From JADJXM01 sp937967285 (GTDB taxonomy: Bacteria > Acidobacteriota > Blastocatellia > RBC074): a DNA stretch of 64,000 nt. Positions 22,762 to 42,734 of the stretch are shown here, piece by piece; the stretch's first letter is position 1, and each line of letters starts with the position of its first letter. The DNA lies in the NCBI GenBank assembly GCA_050249535.1, contig JBFWQI010000023.1:1-64000 (forward strand), given 5' to 3'. The translations under genes were made by a program, and so were the position numbers. The notes under the pieces were generated by a model. That model ran no database searches, was not told the DNA's origin, and saw only the letters and a list, made by a program, of their open reading frames with translations.

Positions 22762-23706
22762 CTATTTCCACTGATACTTGAATTTGACGGATGTATCGAA
22801 GTCGCCGAGACTTGCCGGCAGAGACTCCGGCGCCTTGATGCCGGCCATGCCGAGCACAAGATCCAGAATCGAGAATCCCTGCCTCTCCTTCGGCGGAGTG
22901 ACGACGAACGGCTCGCCTTTGATTCCCACCATCTTGGCGGTCTCCCTCAGCGCGTCGCCGTAATTGCCCAGACTGTCGATGAGTCCGTAATTGAGTGCGC
23001 TCTGACCGGTGTAGACACGGCCGTCGGCCAGTTCCCTGATCCTCTGCGGGTCCAGTTCGCTCCCCTTCGGTCCAAGACCTTTGCGGCCTTCGGTCACCGC
23101 CGTCACGAACTGCCCGTAGAGCTCGTCGATCATGGCCTGAAAATAGACCTTTTCGCGGTCGGTCAGCTCCCGTGTGGGAGATCCCGTGTCCTTGAACTCT
23201 CCGCTCTTGAAGACGACCGGCTTGACCTTGGCCCATTCCGCCAGGTCCTTGTAATTGATCCACTCCGCTATGACGCCGATACTGCCGGTCACCGTTCCGG
23301 GGTTGGCGAAGATCTTATCGGCGGGACAGGCGATATAGTATCCGCCGGACGCCGCCACGCTGCCCATCGAAACGACTATCTTCTTGTCTTTCTTCTCTTC
23401 CTTGATGCGTCGAATTTCGCGGTAGATCTCCTGCGAGGGAGAAACCCCGCCGCCGGGACTGTCGACCCTCAGCAGGATGGCCTTGACTCGTGCGTCCTCA
23501 GAGTACTGCTTGAGGTGCTGGTTGACCTTCTTGGCCATGGCGTCGTCGATGACGCCCTCGACGGGGACGACCGCTATCCGCGCGCCTCCGCCGAACGAGC
23601 TGTCGCCGTCCGAAAGCATGAGCATCATCGCCATCAGACCGATGACGAAGAAGCCGCACAGAACGGCGCCGATAATGAGAACCCAGGCTAATGAACTGCG
23701 TTTCAT
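22762..23706 (-). CDS. sppA: Signal peptide peptidase SppA (36K type)
   Basis: A 314-residue membrane-anchored serine protease of the S49 family that digests cleaved signal peptides. One N-terminal membrane segment (LAWVLIIGAVLCGFFVIGLMAMMLM). The nucleophile Ser lies in MGSVAASGGYYIACPADKI, and the following NPGTVTGSIGVI strand is diagnostic; the general-base lysine lies in the downstream KVYFQAMIDELYGQF region by family alignment. It is downstream of rpsA on the same strand, with a 94-base gap. Confidence 0.92.
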   Translation of the reverse strand: MKRSSLAWVLIIGAVLCGFFVIGLMAMMLMLSDGDSSFGGGARIAVVPVEGVIDDAMAKKVNQHLKQYSEDARVKAILLRVDSPGGGVSPSQEIYREIRRIKEEKKDKKIVVSMGSVAASGGYYIACPADKIFANPGTVTGSIGVIAEWINYKDLAEWAKVKPVVFKSGEFKDTGSPTRELTDREKVYFQAMIDELYGQFVTAVTEGRKGLGPKGSELDPQRIRELADGRVYTGQSALNYGLIDSLGNYGDALRETAKMVGIKGEPFVVTPPKERQGFSILDLVLGMAGIKAPESLPASLGDFDTSVKFKYQWK

Positions 23707-23800
23707 GCTGCCGTGGAAAAGGAAACAGTGGGCAGCCGATGGAGCGGGTGACCCAATCGCTGCCCACTGATGCCAACCAACTGTCTGTCAATCAGGAGTC

Positions 23801-25681
<1,881 letters not shown>

Positions 25682-25748
25682 TTAAACTGGACTTCCTCCT
25701 CGGAAAACTACGCGGGCTGCCCATGCAACCCGGTCGGCGTATCCCCGG

Positions 25749-25777
25749 ATTATCGAAGGATATCGCCTGTACTGCAA
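25749..25777 (-). promoter_or_regulatory. Sigma70-type promoter candidate for rpsA
   Basis: On the minus strand, TTGCAG (25777-25772) and GATAAT (25754-25749) are 17 bases apart, upstream of the rpsA start at 25681. Read from sequence only. Confidence 0.5.
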
Positions 25778-25900
25778 AGAGTTAGAATGATAACCCTTTA
25801 AATCTGATTTTGCCAATCATTACGGGCGCCGGTCGAAGATCCTGAGCGGGGGCCGGATCGGGTCGCCGATCCACTGAGGGCCACTCGCAATGCGCAGGTC

Positions 25901-26755
25901 TCAATCCGCAATCGCGGTGTCGAGCTGGCGCAATCTTCTGACCACGGTCTGGATCATCCAGTCCGGAGTTGAGGCGCCGGCACTGATGCCGACCCGGCCG
26001 ACTCCATCGAGGTCGCGCGGATCGATCTCGTCGGCTGTTTCGATGAGCATCGAGCGCGGGCACTTCTCGCGCGCGGCTTCGACCAGCTTGTTGCTGTTCG
26101 CGCTGTGCCTGCCGCCGATGACATACAGCAGATCGACCTCGCCGGACAACTGACGAACGGCCTTCTGGTTCTCTTCGGTCGCGTCGCAGATCGTCTCGCA
26201 AACCTTCACATCCGCCGATTTCGCCCTGATCACATCGATGATCGAGCGGTATTTGGCCGGGCTGATTGTGGTCTGCGCGATGATGCCGGCCCGCTCCATT
26301 TCCGGAAGCGCGGCGGCTTCCTCAGGGGTCTTCACGACGAGGGCCTGATTGTCGATGTAGCCGAGAATGCCGAGGATCTCAGGGTGCGATTTATCTCCGG
26401 CGATGATCACGGTATAGCCTTCTGAGCGGAGTTCCATCGCCTTGCGCTGAGAGTAATGAACATAGGGACAGGTGCCGTCCATGATGCGCAGGCCGCGCGC
26501 CTTGAGGTCCTCGTAGGCCTGCGGCGCGACGCCGTGGGCGCGAATGATGACCGTGCCGCTCTCGGGCACGGTTCCGACATCGGCCACTTCGATCCCGTCG
26601 CGCTTGAGACGGTCGATCTCCTGGGTGTTGTGAATCAGCGGGCCGAGCGTGACGATCTTCTGATTGTCGGCCTTGTCGAGCGCCTTGTAGGCCATATCGA
26701 CCGCGCGCTTGACTCCCATGCAAAAACCCAGACTTTCCGCCAGGACGATTTCCAT
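25901..26755 (-). CDS. ispH: 4-hydroxy-3-methylbut-2-enyl diphosphate reductase
   Basis: A 284-residue iron-sulfur enzyme, the last step of the MEP isoprenoid pathway, making IPP and DMAPP. The three cluster cysteines are in place: Cys12 (ESLGFCMGVKRAV), Cys96 (DGTCPYVH) and Cys190 (TICDATEENQ). His42 (LIHN) and the IAQTTIS motif near 160 match the family. It is a single gene with clear gaps on both sides. Confidence 0.95.
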   Translation of the reverse strand: MEIVLAESLGFCMGVKRAVDMAYKALDKADNQKIVTLGPLIHNTQEIDRLKRDGIEVADVGTVPESGTVIIRAHGVAPQAYEDLKARGLRIMDGTCPYVHYSQRKAMELRSEGYTVIIAGDKSHPEILGILGYIDNQALVVKTPEEAAALPEMERAGIIAQTTISPAKYRSIIDVIRAKSADVKVCETICDATEENQKAVRQLSGEVDLLYVIGGRHSANSNKLVEAAREKCPRSMLIETADEIDPRDLDGVGRVGISAGASTPDWMIQTVVRRLRQLDTAIAD

Positions 26756-26888
26756 TTCGATCCGCTACCCTCTCCCATCTTGCCGGTCAAAACGCGCCGG
26801 CTCAGATAATTATCTTCAGCTCAAACATGCCGAACCCTGAATCTAAGCGGTCGAATATGCGATGTCAAGCAGGGGCAGGCCGCGCCGC

Positions 26889-27629
26889 TCAGCGCTTTGC
26901 AGCCTCACGTCCGCGAAAGAAGCGCTTGACCTCCGGTTCTGTGAGCTGCCTGAACTGCCCCGGACGGAGCTTCTCGTTCCGCAGAAAACCGATCGCCACG
27001 CGCCGCAGCTTGATCACCGAATGGCCGATCGAATCGAACATCTTTCTGATCTGCTGGTTTCTGCCCTCGAGCAGCGTCACCTCGAACCACGAGTTGGTCT
27101 TGCTCTCCTCGATCAGCTTGATCTTGCACGGAGCCGTGCGGGAGCCGCCGATCTGCACTCCGCGCTCGAGCGTCGTGATCTGATGCTGGACGGGCTTGCC
27201 TTTGACCTTCACCTCGTAGACCTTGGGAACCTTGCTCGAGGCGTGCGCGATGAGCTGCGTGAACTCCCCGTCATTGGTCAGCAGCAGCAGCCCCTCGCTG
27301 TTGAAGTCGAGCCTGCCGACCGGATGCACCTTGTTGCGATACGTTCCGAGCAGATCGATCACCAGCGGACGGCCCTGCGGATCGGACCTGCTGGTCAGCA
27401 CTCCGAGCGGTTTGTTGAGCAGCAGATAGACCTTCTGCTGACGGCTGATCCGCGGATTGATCAGCTTGCCCTGGACCTTGATGTGGTCCTTCTCGGGATC
27501 GGCCTTCGTGCCCGGCTCGGTCACCACCACGCCGTTGACGGTCACCAGCCCGGCAGCGATCATCTCCTCGGCCTTCCGCCGCGATGCAACGCCGGCCGCC
27601 GCTATTATCTTCTGTAATCGTTCCTGCAT
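26889..27629 (-). CDS. Pseudouridine synthase, RsuA/RluB/RluE/RluF family
   Basis: A 246-residue enzyme. An N-terminal S4 RNA-binding domain (MQERLQKIIAAAGVASRRKAEEMI) is followed by the catalytic domain with Asp108 in VGRLDFNSEGLLLLTND. It isomerises uridine in ribosomal RNA. The overall form fits RluB (23S rRNA) best, but the exact site cannot be told from sequence alone. The frame is open upstream to 27728, but that part lies in a repeat element; the ATG at 27629 matches the family N-terminus. Confidence 0.92.
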   Translation of the reverse strand: MQERLQKIIAAAGVASRRKAEEMIAAGLVTVNGVVVTEPGTKADPEKDHIKVQGKLINPRISRQQKVYLLLNKPLGVLTSRSDPQGRPLVIDLLGTYRNKVHPVGRLDFNSEGLLLLTNDGEFTQLIAHASSKVPKVYEVKVKGKPVQHQITTLERGVQIGGSRTAPCKIKLIEESKTNSWFEVTLLEGRNQQIRKMFDSIGHSVIKLRRVAIGFLRNEKLRPGQFRQLTEPEVKRFFRGREAAKR

Positions 27630-27640
27630 AAAAGATTGGT

Positions 27641-27797
27641 TCCCAGTTTCCGGTTGTCGGGTAATAGTTGCCAGTTTCCTGTTGGTATCCCGAAATCCGC
27701 CGCTGCTTGCAGGAGCAAATTCCGGCAAAACATCGCGCAGTCCAATAAGACTGGAAACTGGAAACTATTACCCGGACTGAGCAGTTACAACCGGAAA
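27641..27797. repeat. Inverted heptamer-arm repeat element, ACTGGAA family (copy 1)
   Basis: The left arm (about 27641-27682; CAGTTTCCGG, GGGTAATAGTTGCCAGTTTC) is the inverse of the right arm (about 27749-27775; ACTGGAAACTGGAAACTA then TTACCCGG). The spacer resembles that of the copy at 49697-49829 (CCGAAAT, CAAATTCCGGCAA/CAATTCAGGCAA, CATCGC). It lies between folE and the pseudouridine synthase gene. Confidence 0.8.
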
Positions 27798-27802
27798 CTC
27801 AT

Positions 27803-28390
<588 letters not shown>

Positions 28391-28629
28391 CTCGGAATTT
28401 CGTCCTCTCAAAGGTAAGGTATCGGATTGCCGGGAATAAGGGTCATTATCGGCAAGAGTCGAGTTCCGGCGCAAGGCGGGAGGGCATCCGACGGCCGGAA
28501 GTTATTGAAAAAACTGGAAAAATTTGACGCCCGGTTCGAAACTCGACTAAAATTGCCATGTTTTGTCGCCATTTTCGGCGAGTATTGTCAGGACGACGGC
28601 AGAGAGCAGCAGGGGATGAAAAACGAAGC

Positions 28630-31900
<3,271 letters not shown>

Positions 31901-32095
31901 CGCTCTCCTCCGGACGAAATAAGAGGGGCCTTATGGTCCCTCGACTGCTTCAAAAATTCGAATATTCCTGTAATATCTCAATCAACCTGACCATCTTCGG
32001 TTGATGGAATGCATTGCAATCATGGTTTAAACACGCGCACTCGCGCAACAGATCCGGGCCCGGAAAGAGATGACCGGGGCCGCGGGAGGGGATTT

Positions 32096-32461
32096 ATGCC
32101 GATCAGCATCTCCGGGATACATCATGCCGGATTTCTGGTGACGGACGTCGAGCGGGCCGCGGAATTCTACGAGGGAATACTCGGATTGAAGGCTCTGCCG
32201 AGGCCCGAGCTCGGTTTTCCCGGGCGCTGGTACGATCTGGGCAGCGGTCAGCAACTGCACCTGATGAGCGTCGGCGAGATGCCGGGGCATAATGATCCGC
32301 CGCGTCACGACAGGCACATCGCACTCAACGTGGCGGATCTCGGAGAGGCCGAGAAGGGGCTTCTTGAGCGCGGCGTCACGGTCTCGTACGGCAGCGGGCG
32401 GGCGGGAAATCCGCAGTTGTTCATCCGCGATCCGGACGGCAACTGCATCGAGCTGAGATGA
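32096..32461 (+). CDS. VOC family protein (glyoxalase/bleomycin resistance/dioxygenase fold)
   Basis: A 121-residue single-domain protein: ISGIHHAGFLVTDVERAAEFYEGILG, with His, and the C-terminal FIRDPDGNCIELR, with the conserved Glu metal ligand. The fold serves metal-dependent isomerases, dioxygenases and antibiotic-binding proteins, so the reaction is not assignable. The ATG at 32096 has a GGGAGGGGA ribosome binding site; the longer open frame from 32009 lacks one. Confidence 0.85.
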   Translation: MPISISGIHHAGFLVTDVERAAEFYEGILGLKALPRPELGFPGRWYDLGSGQQLHLMSVGEMPGHNDPPRHDRHIALNVADLGEAEKGLLERGVTVSYGSGRAGNPQLFIRDPDGNCIELR

Positions 32462-32511
32462 ATAACAATAAACGAAACTTAACTGCTCTGGACTGTCACG
32501 AAAAATAATTA

Positions 32512-32641
32512 GACGCCAAGGCGCCAAGACGGCCAAGAGGAATTAATGATGGGATGGCACCTTATACCTCCATCACGCTGATTGAACATTGTTTTGATCC
32601 AATGTTTCATATCCTGAATAGACCTTGGCAATCCTGGCGTC
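32512..32641. repeat. MITE-like inverted repeat element, GACGCCAAG family (copy 2)
   Basis: Left end GACGCCAAGGCGCCAAGACG, right end ACCTTGGCAATCCTGGCGTC. The 130-base element shares its ends with those at 5362 and 40501 but has a different interior. It lies between the VOC gene and the flavin oxidoreductase operon. Confidence 0.75.
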
Positions 32642-32723
32642 AAAAATCTTTTCATCACAGGGCTAACAGTTACAAGAAAACAACAAGCTGTACGCATTTT
32701 CTGTGGACGGGAAACAGCCTGAT

Positions 32724-35984
<3,261 letters not shown>

Positions 35985-35989
35985 CGGGT

Positions 35990-37276
35990 ATGACTAAAAA
36001 GCGCGAAATCTTTTACGGATACTGGATCGTCGGCGCGGCGTTCATCTTCATGATGATGATCGTGGGGTTCGTGCTGTACGGATTGCCACAGTTCTTCCCC
36101 AACTACGTCGCCGAGTTCGGCTGGCGGCGCGATCAGATTCAGCTCGGCAACACGATGAGCAAGGTGATCGTCGGGCCGCTCTTCGGTTTCGCGGCGGGCT
36201 GGGCGATCGAGAAGTTCGGGCCGCGGAGCGTGGTGGCTTCGGGAGCGGTCTTCGCCGCGATAGCGCTGGCCGGCTTCAGTTTCATGAACTCGCTCGGGCA
36301 GCTCTACACTTTCTACTTCTTCAACGCGCTGGGGTATCTCTGCGCGGGACCGTTGCCGAGTCAGGTGCTGATCTCGAACTGGTTCTCGAAGCTGCGCGGG
36401 CGGATGATGGGAATCGCCTATGTCGGGATCGGACTGGGCGGAGCGATGGTGCCGTGGCTGATCAGGTGGTTTCGCGATGCGGCCGGCTGGCGCGGGGCTC
36501 TGCAGATCCTTGCGGCGATCATTCTGATTACGCTGATCGCGCTGGCGGCGCTGGTGGTCAAAAGCCGGCCGGCCGATATCGGCGCGTTTCCCGACGGCGC
36601 GGCGGAGCCCGAACCGGGTACGAACCTGGCCGGCGGATTGAAGCTCTCGCGGGTCTTCGGGACCCACGCATTCTGGCTGCTGGCGGCCGGCAGCGTGCTG
36701 AGCATCAGCGCAGTCGGCGGGATCACTCAGAATCTGCCGCTCTATCTGTCGGACATCTCGAAGTCGAACGAAGAGGCCCGGGATGCCGTCGCGGTCTATC
36801 CGAGCATCGTGCTCTTCACGAGCATCGCGGGGCGTCTGGCGATGGGATATTTCGCCGATCGTTTCAGGAAAAAGTACGTCATGATCGCGACCTTTCTGAT
36901 TGTGGCGCTCTCGATACCGCTGCTCATCCTGGCGCCGGGCAATCCCGCGCTGCTCTATGTTTTCGCGGTCGTCTTCGGATTCGGCCTCGGCGCCGATTAC
37001 ATGTTGATTCCGCTGATGGCGGCGGAGTGCTTCGGCCTGGCCGGTCTGGGACGTATTCTCGGGATCATCATCACCAGCGATTCGGTGGGCGAAGCGCTGA
37101 TGCCGTGGGCGGTGGCCCGCATCCGCGAGACTTCGGGCAGCTACGATTCAGGCTTTCTGCTTCTTTCAGCCGTCGCGCTGCTGGGAGCGCTGGCGATCAT
37201 GGCGATCAGATACCGGGACGGCGTTCCCGTGAGCCGTCTCAAGCTGATGCAACAAATCAATGAGGAGTCGAAATGA
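35990..37276 (+). CDS. Major facilitator superfamily transporter (OFA-like)
   Basis: A 428-residue protein with 12 predicted membrane helices. It begins EIFYGYWIVGAAFIFMMMIVGFVLYGL, has the loop-2-3 region FGFAAGWAIEKFGPRSVV, a cytoplasmic central loop around residue 200 and a second half starting AFWLLAAGSVLS. It is resembled by oxalate/formate-antiporter-type and monocarboxylate carriers. It sits downstream of GMC across an inserted repeat and overlaps the cupin start (ATGATGA), so it probably imports the substrate of the oxidoreductases (inference). Confidence 0.88.
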   Translation: MTKKREIFYGYWIVGAAFIFMMMIVGFVLYGLPQFFPNYVAEFGWRRDQIQLGNTMSKVIVGPLFGFAAGWAIEKFGPRSVVASGAVFAAIALAGFSFMNSLGQLYTFYFFNALGYLCAGPLPSQVLISNWFSKLRGRMMGIAYVGIGLGGAMVPWLIRWFRDAAGWRGALQILAAIILITLIALAALVVKSRPADIGAFPDGAAEPEPGTNLAGGLKLSRVFGTHAFWLLAAGSVLSISAVGGITQNLPLYLSDISKSNEEARDAVAVYPSIVLFTSIAGRLAMGYFADRFRKKYVMIATFLIVALSIPLLILAPGNPALLYVFAVVFGFGLGADYMLIPLMAAECFGLAGLGRILGIIITSDSVGEALMPWAVARIRETSGSYDSGFLLLSAVALLGALAIMAIRYRDGVPVSRLKLMQQINEESK

Positions 37277-37707
37277 TGAAGAGGATACTGATCTCCGCCG
37301 CCTGTCTGGCGGGCCTGCTGGCGGCGGGAATGCGCGTCGAGGGGTTTTTCAACCCGGCCACGGATGAGGGCTATATTCTGGAACGCGATGCAGAGGTCGC
37401 GAAATCGGGCCCGGCGCCGCACAACGGACCCGGCAGGTCGACCGGTTACAACTTCTTCGAAAAAGCGGCCGGTTTCAAGATCAATTTCCGCAAGCGGGTG
37501 CTTCATCCCGGCGCGGCGATCGGGTACCACCTGCAGAAGGAAGACGAGATCTACTACGTCCTCAGCGGATCGGGAATCATGCAGATGAACGGCAAGGAGT
37601 TTCCCGTCAAACCGGGCGACGCCATACTGACGCGCCCCGGAAGCTCGCATGGAATCAAACAGACGGGCGACTCCGATCTCGTCCTCATGATCTGTTACGA
37701 AAGATGA
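37273..37707 (+). CDS. Exported small cupin domain protein
   Basis: A 144-residue protein. An N-terminal hydrophobic segment (RILISAACLAGLLAAGMRVEG) suggests export. A cupin_2 barrel follows: motif 1 GAAIGYHLQKEDEIYYVLSG (metal ligands His and two Glu) and motif 2 PGDAILTRPGSSHGIKQ (His). Last gene of the OYE-GMC-MFS-cupin operon, overlapping the MFS stop by 4 bases. It may be a sugar-binding or isomerase cupin; function not assignable. Confidence 0.85.
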   Translation: MMKRILISAACLAGLLAAGMRVEGFFNPATDEGYILERDAEVAKSGPAPHNGPGRSTGYNFFEKAAGFKINFRKRVLHPGAAIGYHLQKEDEIYYVLSGSGIMQMNGKEFPVKPGDAILTRPGSSHGIKQTGDSDLVLMICYER

Positions 37708-37710
37708 TTT

Positions 37711-37724
37711 GGAGTGCGGACTCC
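37711..37724. terminator. Small hairpin between convergent genes
   Basis: GGAGT-GCGG-ACTCC forms a five-pair stem in the 21 bases between the cupin stop and the DUF488 stop. It could act as a bidirectional terminator, but it is short and lacks a clean T-run. Confidence 0.35.
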
Positions 37725-37728
37725 GCTT

Positions 37729-38220
37729 TCAGAACAGGCTTCCCTGCCTCGGCGAGAAATCATCCGGATCGGTGGCGGCGAGCTCTCCTGAGTGCAGGAT
37801 GTGCGCAACATCGACGCCGCGACCGAGAAGTCCCCGCGTGATCAGCCGGTAACGATGACATCGGCGGAAATCGGCCTCTGCGCACATGACCGCGACATTC
37901 GAGCTCTCGCCCAACTCCACGACCTGATCCAGCCCTTTCCTGAATTCCGCTGAATCGAGAAGAAGATCGTAATCGACGCTTCCGTCCGGGAGTCGGAACT
38001 TCTGATCGGGCGGCTTGCCGCCGATCAGATTGCCGAGGAAGAGGTACCGGATGCCCTCTGCCATGACGGATTGCCTGAGCGCCTCGCGGCCGAATTGCGG
38101 GTTGTAGCGGCTGTATGGCGCGCTGCGAACATCGATCAGAACATCGATGCCGTGCAGCTTGAGAAGATCGAGGAACTTCTCCTCAGGGACGTTGCTGTGA
38201 CCTATGCTGTAAACGGGCAT
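37729..38220 (-). CDS. DUF488 domain protein
   Basis: A 163-residue protein. Hallmarks: MPVYSIGHSNVPEEKFLDLL, DVLIDVRSAPYSRYNPQFGREAL, YLFLGNLIGGKPPD and AVMCAEADFRRCHRYRLI (two conserved cysteines). The family has no established reaction. The start overlaps the stop of the upstream YdeP-type gene by one base (TGATG), implying translational coupling. The frame opens upstream to 38271, but within the molybdoenzyme coding region. Confidence 0.9.
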   Translation of the reverse strand: MPVYSIGHSNVPEEKFLDLLKLHGIDVLIDVRSAPYSRYNPQFGREALRQSVMAEGIRYLFLGNLIGGKPPDQKFRLPDGSVDYDLLLDSAEFRKGLDQVVELGESSNVAVMCAEADFRRCHRYRLITRGLLGRGVDVAHILHSGELAATDPDDFSPRQGSLF

Positions 38221-40463
38221 CAGTCGAGCCTGCGGATTTCGACGAAGGCATTGTAGTCCGGAATGCCGCATTCGGGATCGGCGATTCCGCGACCGATGAG
38301 GACGTTGCCTTCAGGCCAGTGGACCTGAACATTGCCGGGCGCAATCGGGGAGATTCTGCATCGCGCCGTCATCTCGCCGGCGTCGCTGCGAAGGACTACG
38401 CGATCGCCCTCCGCAAGCGATAGCTGATCGGCGTCAAACCGGCTGATCAGGACGTCTTCGCGCCCGGCTCCGTTGAGCGGATCGCGCCGGCGATGGATCA
38501 TGCTGTTGAACTGCTTGCCGCGGCGCGTCGACAGGCGCAGCTTTCCCGCGGGCGCCTGCCCGTCGTCGATCTCGATGACCGAGAAGAACGCGCGCCCGTT
38601 TCCGATCGGGAACCGCGGAGCCGCCGAACCGTCATCCTTTTCAATTTCGCAGAGCCTCTCGCCTCCCCACTGAACCTGATCGCCCGTCTTGCGCAGATGC
38701 TGGATGCCGTCGTAGGCGGGCACGACCCGTGCGATCTCGTCGCGGATCGCCTGAGCGGATTCGAAACGGATCAGACGGAATCGGTCCGGTCTCGCCCTTT
38801 CGGCGATCCTCATCGGGATCTCCCATTCCGGGAGCGACTGGCCGATGCGGCGTCCGGGGATCTCCGGACTGAAGAGGATGCGGCGCTCGGTCGAGGTCTC
38901 GGTGCCGCCGCCTTTCTGTTCGTATCTGGTCTGCGCCGGGAGCAGAAGCACCGCGTCGCGCGGCTCGACCAGCATCTGAGGGCTGAGCACGATGTCCTGA
39001 TGAATGCGGAGCGGAACGTTCCCGACCGCTTCGCGGACGAACTCCGGATCGGGCAGGGTTTCAAGAAAATTGCCTCCGCTGATGTAGAACCAGTCGATCT
39101 CGCAGCGATGCGCGGCATCGATCATCTCGACCGCATTCAATCCGCGATCTGACGGCGGTTCGAATCCCCAGTGACGGCTCATCAGTTCAGCGCCCTTGGG
39201 ATCGACGGCGACTCCGCCGGGGAACTGATTCGGCACGGCGCCCATCTCCGCGCCGCCCTGCACGCCGGAATGGCCGCGGATCGCCATGAGGCCGCTCTTC
39301 GGCCTGCCGATGTATCCGCGCGCCAGTGCCAGATCGACGATCGCTCTGACGTTGGCCACGCCGCTCCGGTGCTGCGTGATGCCCATCGACCAGATGAAGA
39401 CCGCGTTGCGCGCGCCCGCGAGCATGCGCGCGAAGCTCAGCATCGACTCGCGATCCGATCCCGACGCGGCCTCGATCGCCTCCCAGGACGAGGCGGCGAG
39501 CCGCCCTCTGAGATCATCGAAGCCCTCGGTGAAGTCGCGAATGAAGGATTCATCGGTCCAGCACTGCTCGACCAGATGTTTCAGCGTTCCGGCGATGAAC
39601 GCCCTGTCGCCGCCGGTGTGGACCTCGAAAAACTCGTCCGCGATCCGCGTTCCGAACAGCGCGCTCTCGGTGACCGACGGAACCCAGTACCTCTCGAGCC
39701 CCGGCTCGCGATACGGATTGATGACCGCCACGCGAGTTCCCTGCTGTTTGGCGTAGTAGACGTACTTCATCGTCACCGGCTGATTGTTCGGCGTGTTGCT
39801 GCCGAAGAAGACCAGCAGGTCCGATCCGATCCAGTCGCGATAGGAACAGGTCGAGGCCGCCACGCCGAGCGCCTGCTTGAGCGCCACGGTCGACGGCACG
39901 TGACAGATGCGGGATGAATTGTCGACGTTGCCGGTCCCGAGAAATCGCGCGACCTTCTGCGCAACGTAGTACGATTCGTTGGTCAGGCCGCGCGATGTCA
40001 GGTAGAAGGCCATTCGCCGCGGATCGCAGTTCGAGGCCGCGCCGCCGGCCAGATCCAGCGCCTCGTCCCAGGAGATCCGCCTGAAACCGGGCTCTCCCCG
40101 CCGGCGAAGCATCGGAAACGGCAGGCGGCCCAGCTCGCGCAGTTCCGACGCGCTCATCGTTTCCAGATCGCCGACATCGGCCAGCCTGCCGTCATCGAGC
40201 GCCGGCATCGTGTTGAGCCGCAGCAGATCGAGACGAACCATGCAGAGATGAACGCCGTCCATCGTGTAATCGCGCAGTCCGCTGGTGCCGAGCGCGCATC
40301 CGTCGCAGACTCCGCGCGTCAGTATCCGCCAGGCGAACGGCAACTGGTCGCGGTTGCGCCACAGCACCCGCGCCATCTCGGCGTAATGGTTCGGTTTGAC
40401 CTGCCCGATGCCGTTTGGCATCAGCCCGGCCCACCGCGATCTGTCCCAGCTTTTTTTACTCAT
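38220..40463 (-). CDS. FdhF/YdeP family molybdopterin oxidoreductase
   Basis: A 747-residue molybdopterin enzyme. The N-terminus has the YdeP-type GVCDGCALGTSGLRD motif rather than a full 4Fe-4S cysteine set. It has AFYLTSRGLTNESYYVAQKVARFLGTGNVDNSSRICHVPS, where the cysteine is a candidate Mo ligand, the central SMGITQHRSGVANVRAI and the C-terminal molydopterin dinucleotide-binding domain starting near 630 (GKLRLSTRRGKQFNSM). YdeP of Escherichia coli is linked to acid resistance; the true substrate here is unknown. No electron-transfer subunit is adjacent; the coupled partner is DUF488. Confidence 0.9.
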   Translation of the reverse strand: MSKKSWDRSRWAGLMPNGIGQVKPNHYAEMARVLWRNRDQLPFAWRILTRGVCDGCALGTSGLRDYTMDGVHLCMVRLDLLRLNTMPALDDGRLADVGDLETMSASELRELGRLPFPMLRRRGEPGFRRISWDEALDLAGGAASNCDPRRMAFYLTSRGLTNESYYVAQKVARFLGTGNVDNSSRICHVPSTVALKQALGVAASTCSYRDWIGSDLLVFFGSNTPNNQPVTMKYVYYAKQQGTRVAVINPYREPGLERYWVPSVTESALFGTRIADEFFEVHTGGDRAFIAGTLKHLVEQCWTDESFIRDFTEGFDDLRGRLAASSWEAIEAASGSDRESMLSFARMLAGARNAVFIWSMGITQHRSGVANVRAIVDLALARGYIGRPKSGLMAIRGHSGVQGGAEMGAVPNQFPGGVAVDPKGAELMSRHWGFEPPSDRGLNAVEMIDAAHRCEIDWFYISGGNFLETLPDPEFVREAVGNVPLRIHQDIVLSPQMLVEPRDAVLLLPAQTRYEQKGGGTETSTERRILFSPEIPGRRIGQSLPEWEIPMRIAERARPDRFRLIRFESAQAIRDEIARVVPAYDGIQHLRKTGDQVQWGGERLCEIEKDDGSAAPRFPIGNGRAFFSVIEIDDGQAPAGKLRLSTRRGKQFNSMIHRRRDPLNGAGREDVLISRFDADQLSLAEGDRVVLRSDAGEMTARCRISPIAPGNVQVHWPEGNVLIGRGIADPECGIPDYNAFVEIRRLD

Positions 40464-40490
40464 CGAATTCAGCTGTTAACAAATTATCTC

Positions 40491-40660
<170 letters not shown>

Positions 40661-40766
40661 ATTTTGTTAACAGAGTATTCAGGTTGCCGCACGGATGTCG
40701 GAATGTTATTTATTTCATCCAGGGCCGCGGCGCCCGTCCGATCACAGACTCATCAATCATCAAATT

Positions 40767-41189
40767 ATGGCAAAGACCTCTTTACCTGTTATCAACGACG
40801 AATCATCCAAGAAGACGCTCCGCGTCCTCTACGATTGCACCAAATGCCCGGCCTACTGCTGTTCCTACGACTGGATAGTTGTCACCAAACGCGATATCCG
40901 GCGACTGGCGAAGGGCTTCAACCTCAGCTACGAGGAAGCGGAAGAGAAATTCACGAAGTACATCGAGGACTACGGCCATCGTGTACTGCGTCACCGCAAG
41001 GACCACGTCTACAAGAGCACCTGCAAATTCCTGCATCCGACGAAGCGGCGCTGCACGATCTACGAGCATCGACCGACGGTCTGCCGGGCCTATCCCGAAG
41101 AGCGGCGCTGCGGCTACTACGAATTCCTGAAATGGGAGCGCAAGCATCAGGAAGACGAGAGCTTCATCCCGATGCCCTACCATTCCTGA
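40767..41189 (+). CDS. YkgJ-family zinc/iron-chelating domain protein
   Basis: A 140-residue protein with the family cysteines: Cys24, Cys27, Cys31 and Cys32 (DCTKCPAYCCSY), then TCKFLHPTKRRCTIYEHRP and TVCRAYPEERRCGYYEF. The ATG at 40767 starts just before the domain; the upstream extension to 40695 has no family similarity. It is convergent with the first gene of the polysaccharide cluster. It is not a close copy of the YkgJ protein at 118-672. Confidence 0.85.
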   Translation: MAKTSLPVINDESSKKTLRVLYDCTKCPAYCCSYDWIVVTKRDIRRLAKGFNLSYEEAEEKFTKYIEDYGHRVLRHRKDHVYKSTCKFLHPTKRRCTIYEHRPTVCRAYPEERRCGYYEFLKWERKHQEDESFIPMPYHS

Positions 41190-41195
41190 TCGGGA

Positions 41196-42733
<1,538 letters not shown>

Positions 42734-42734
<1 letters not shown>

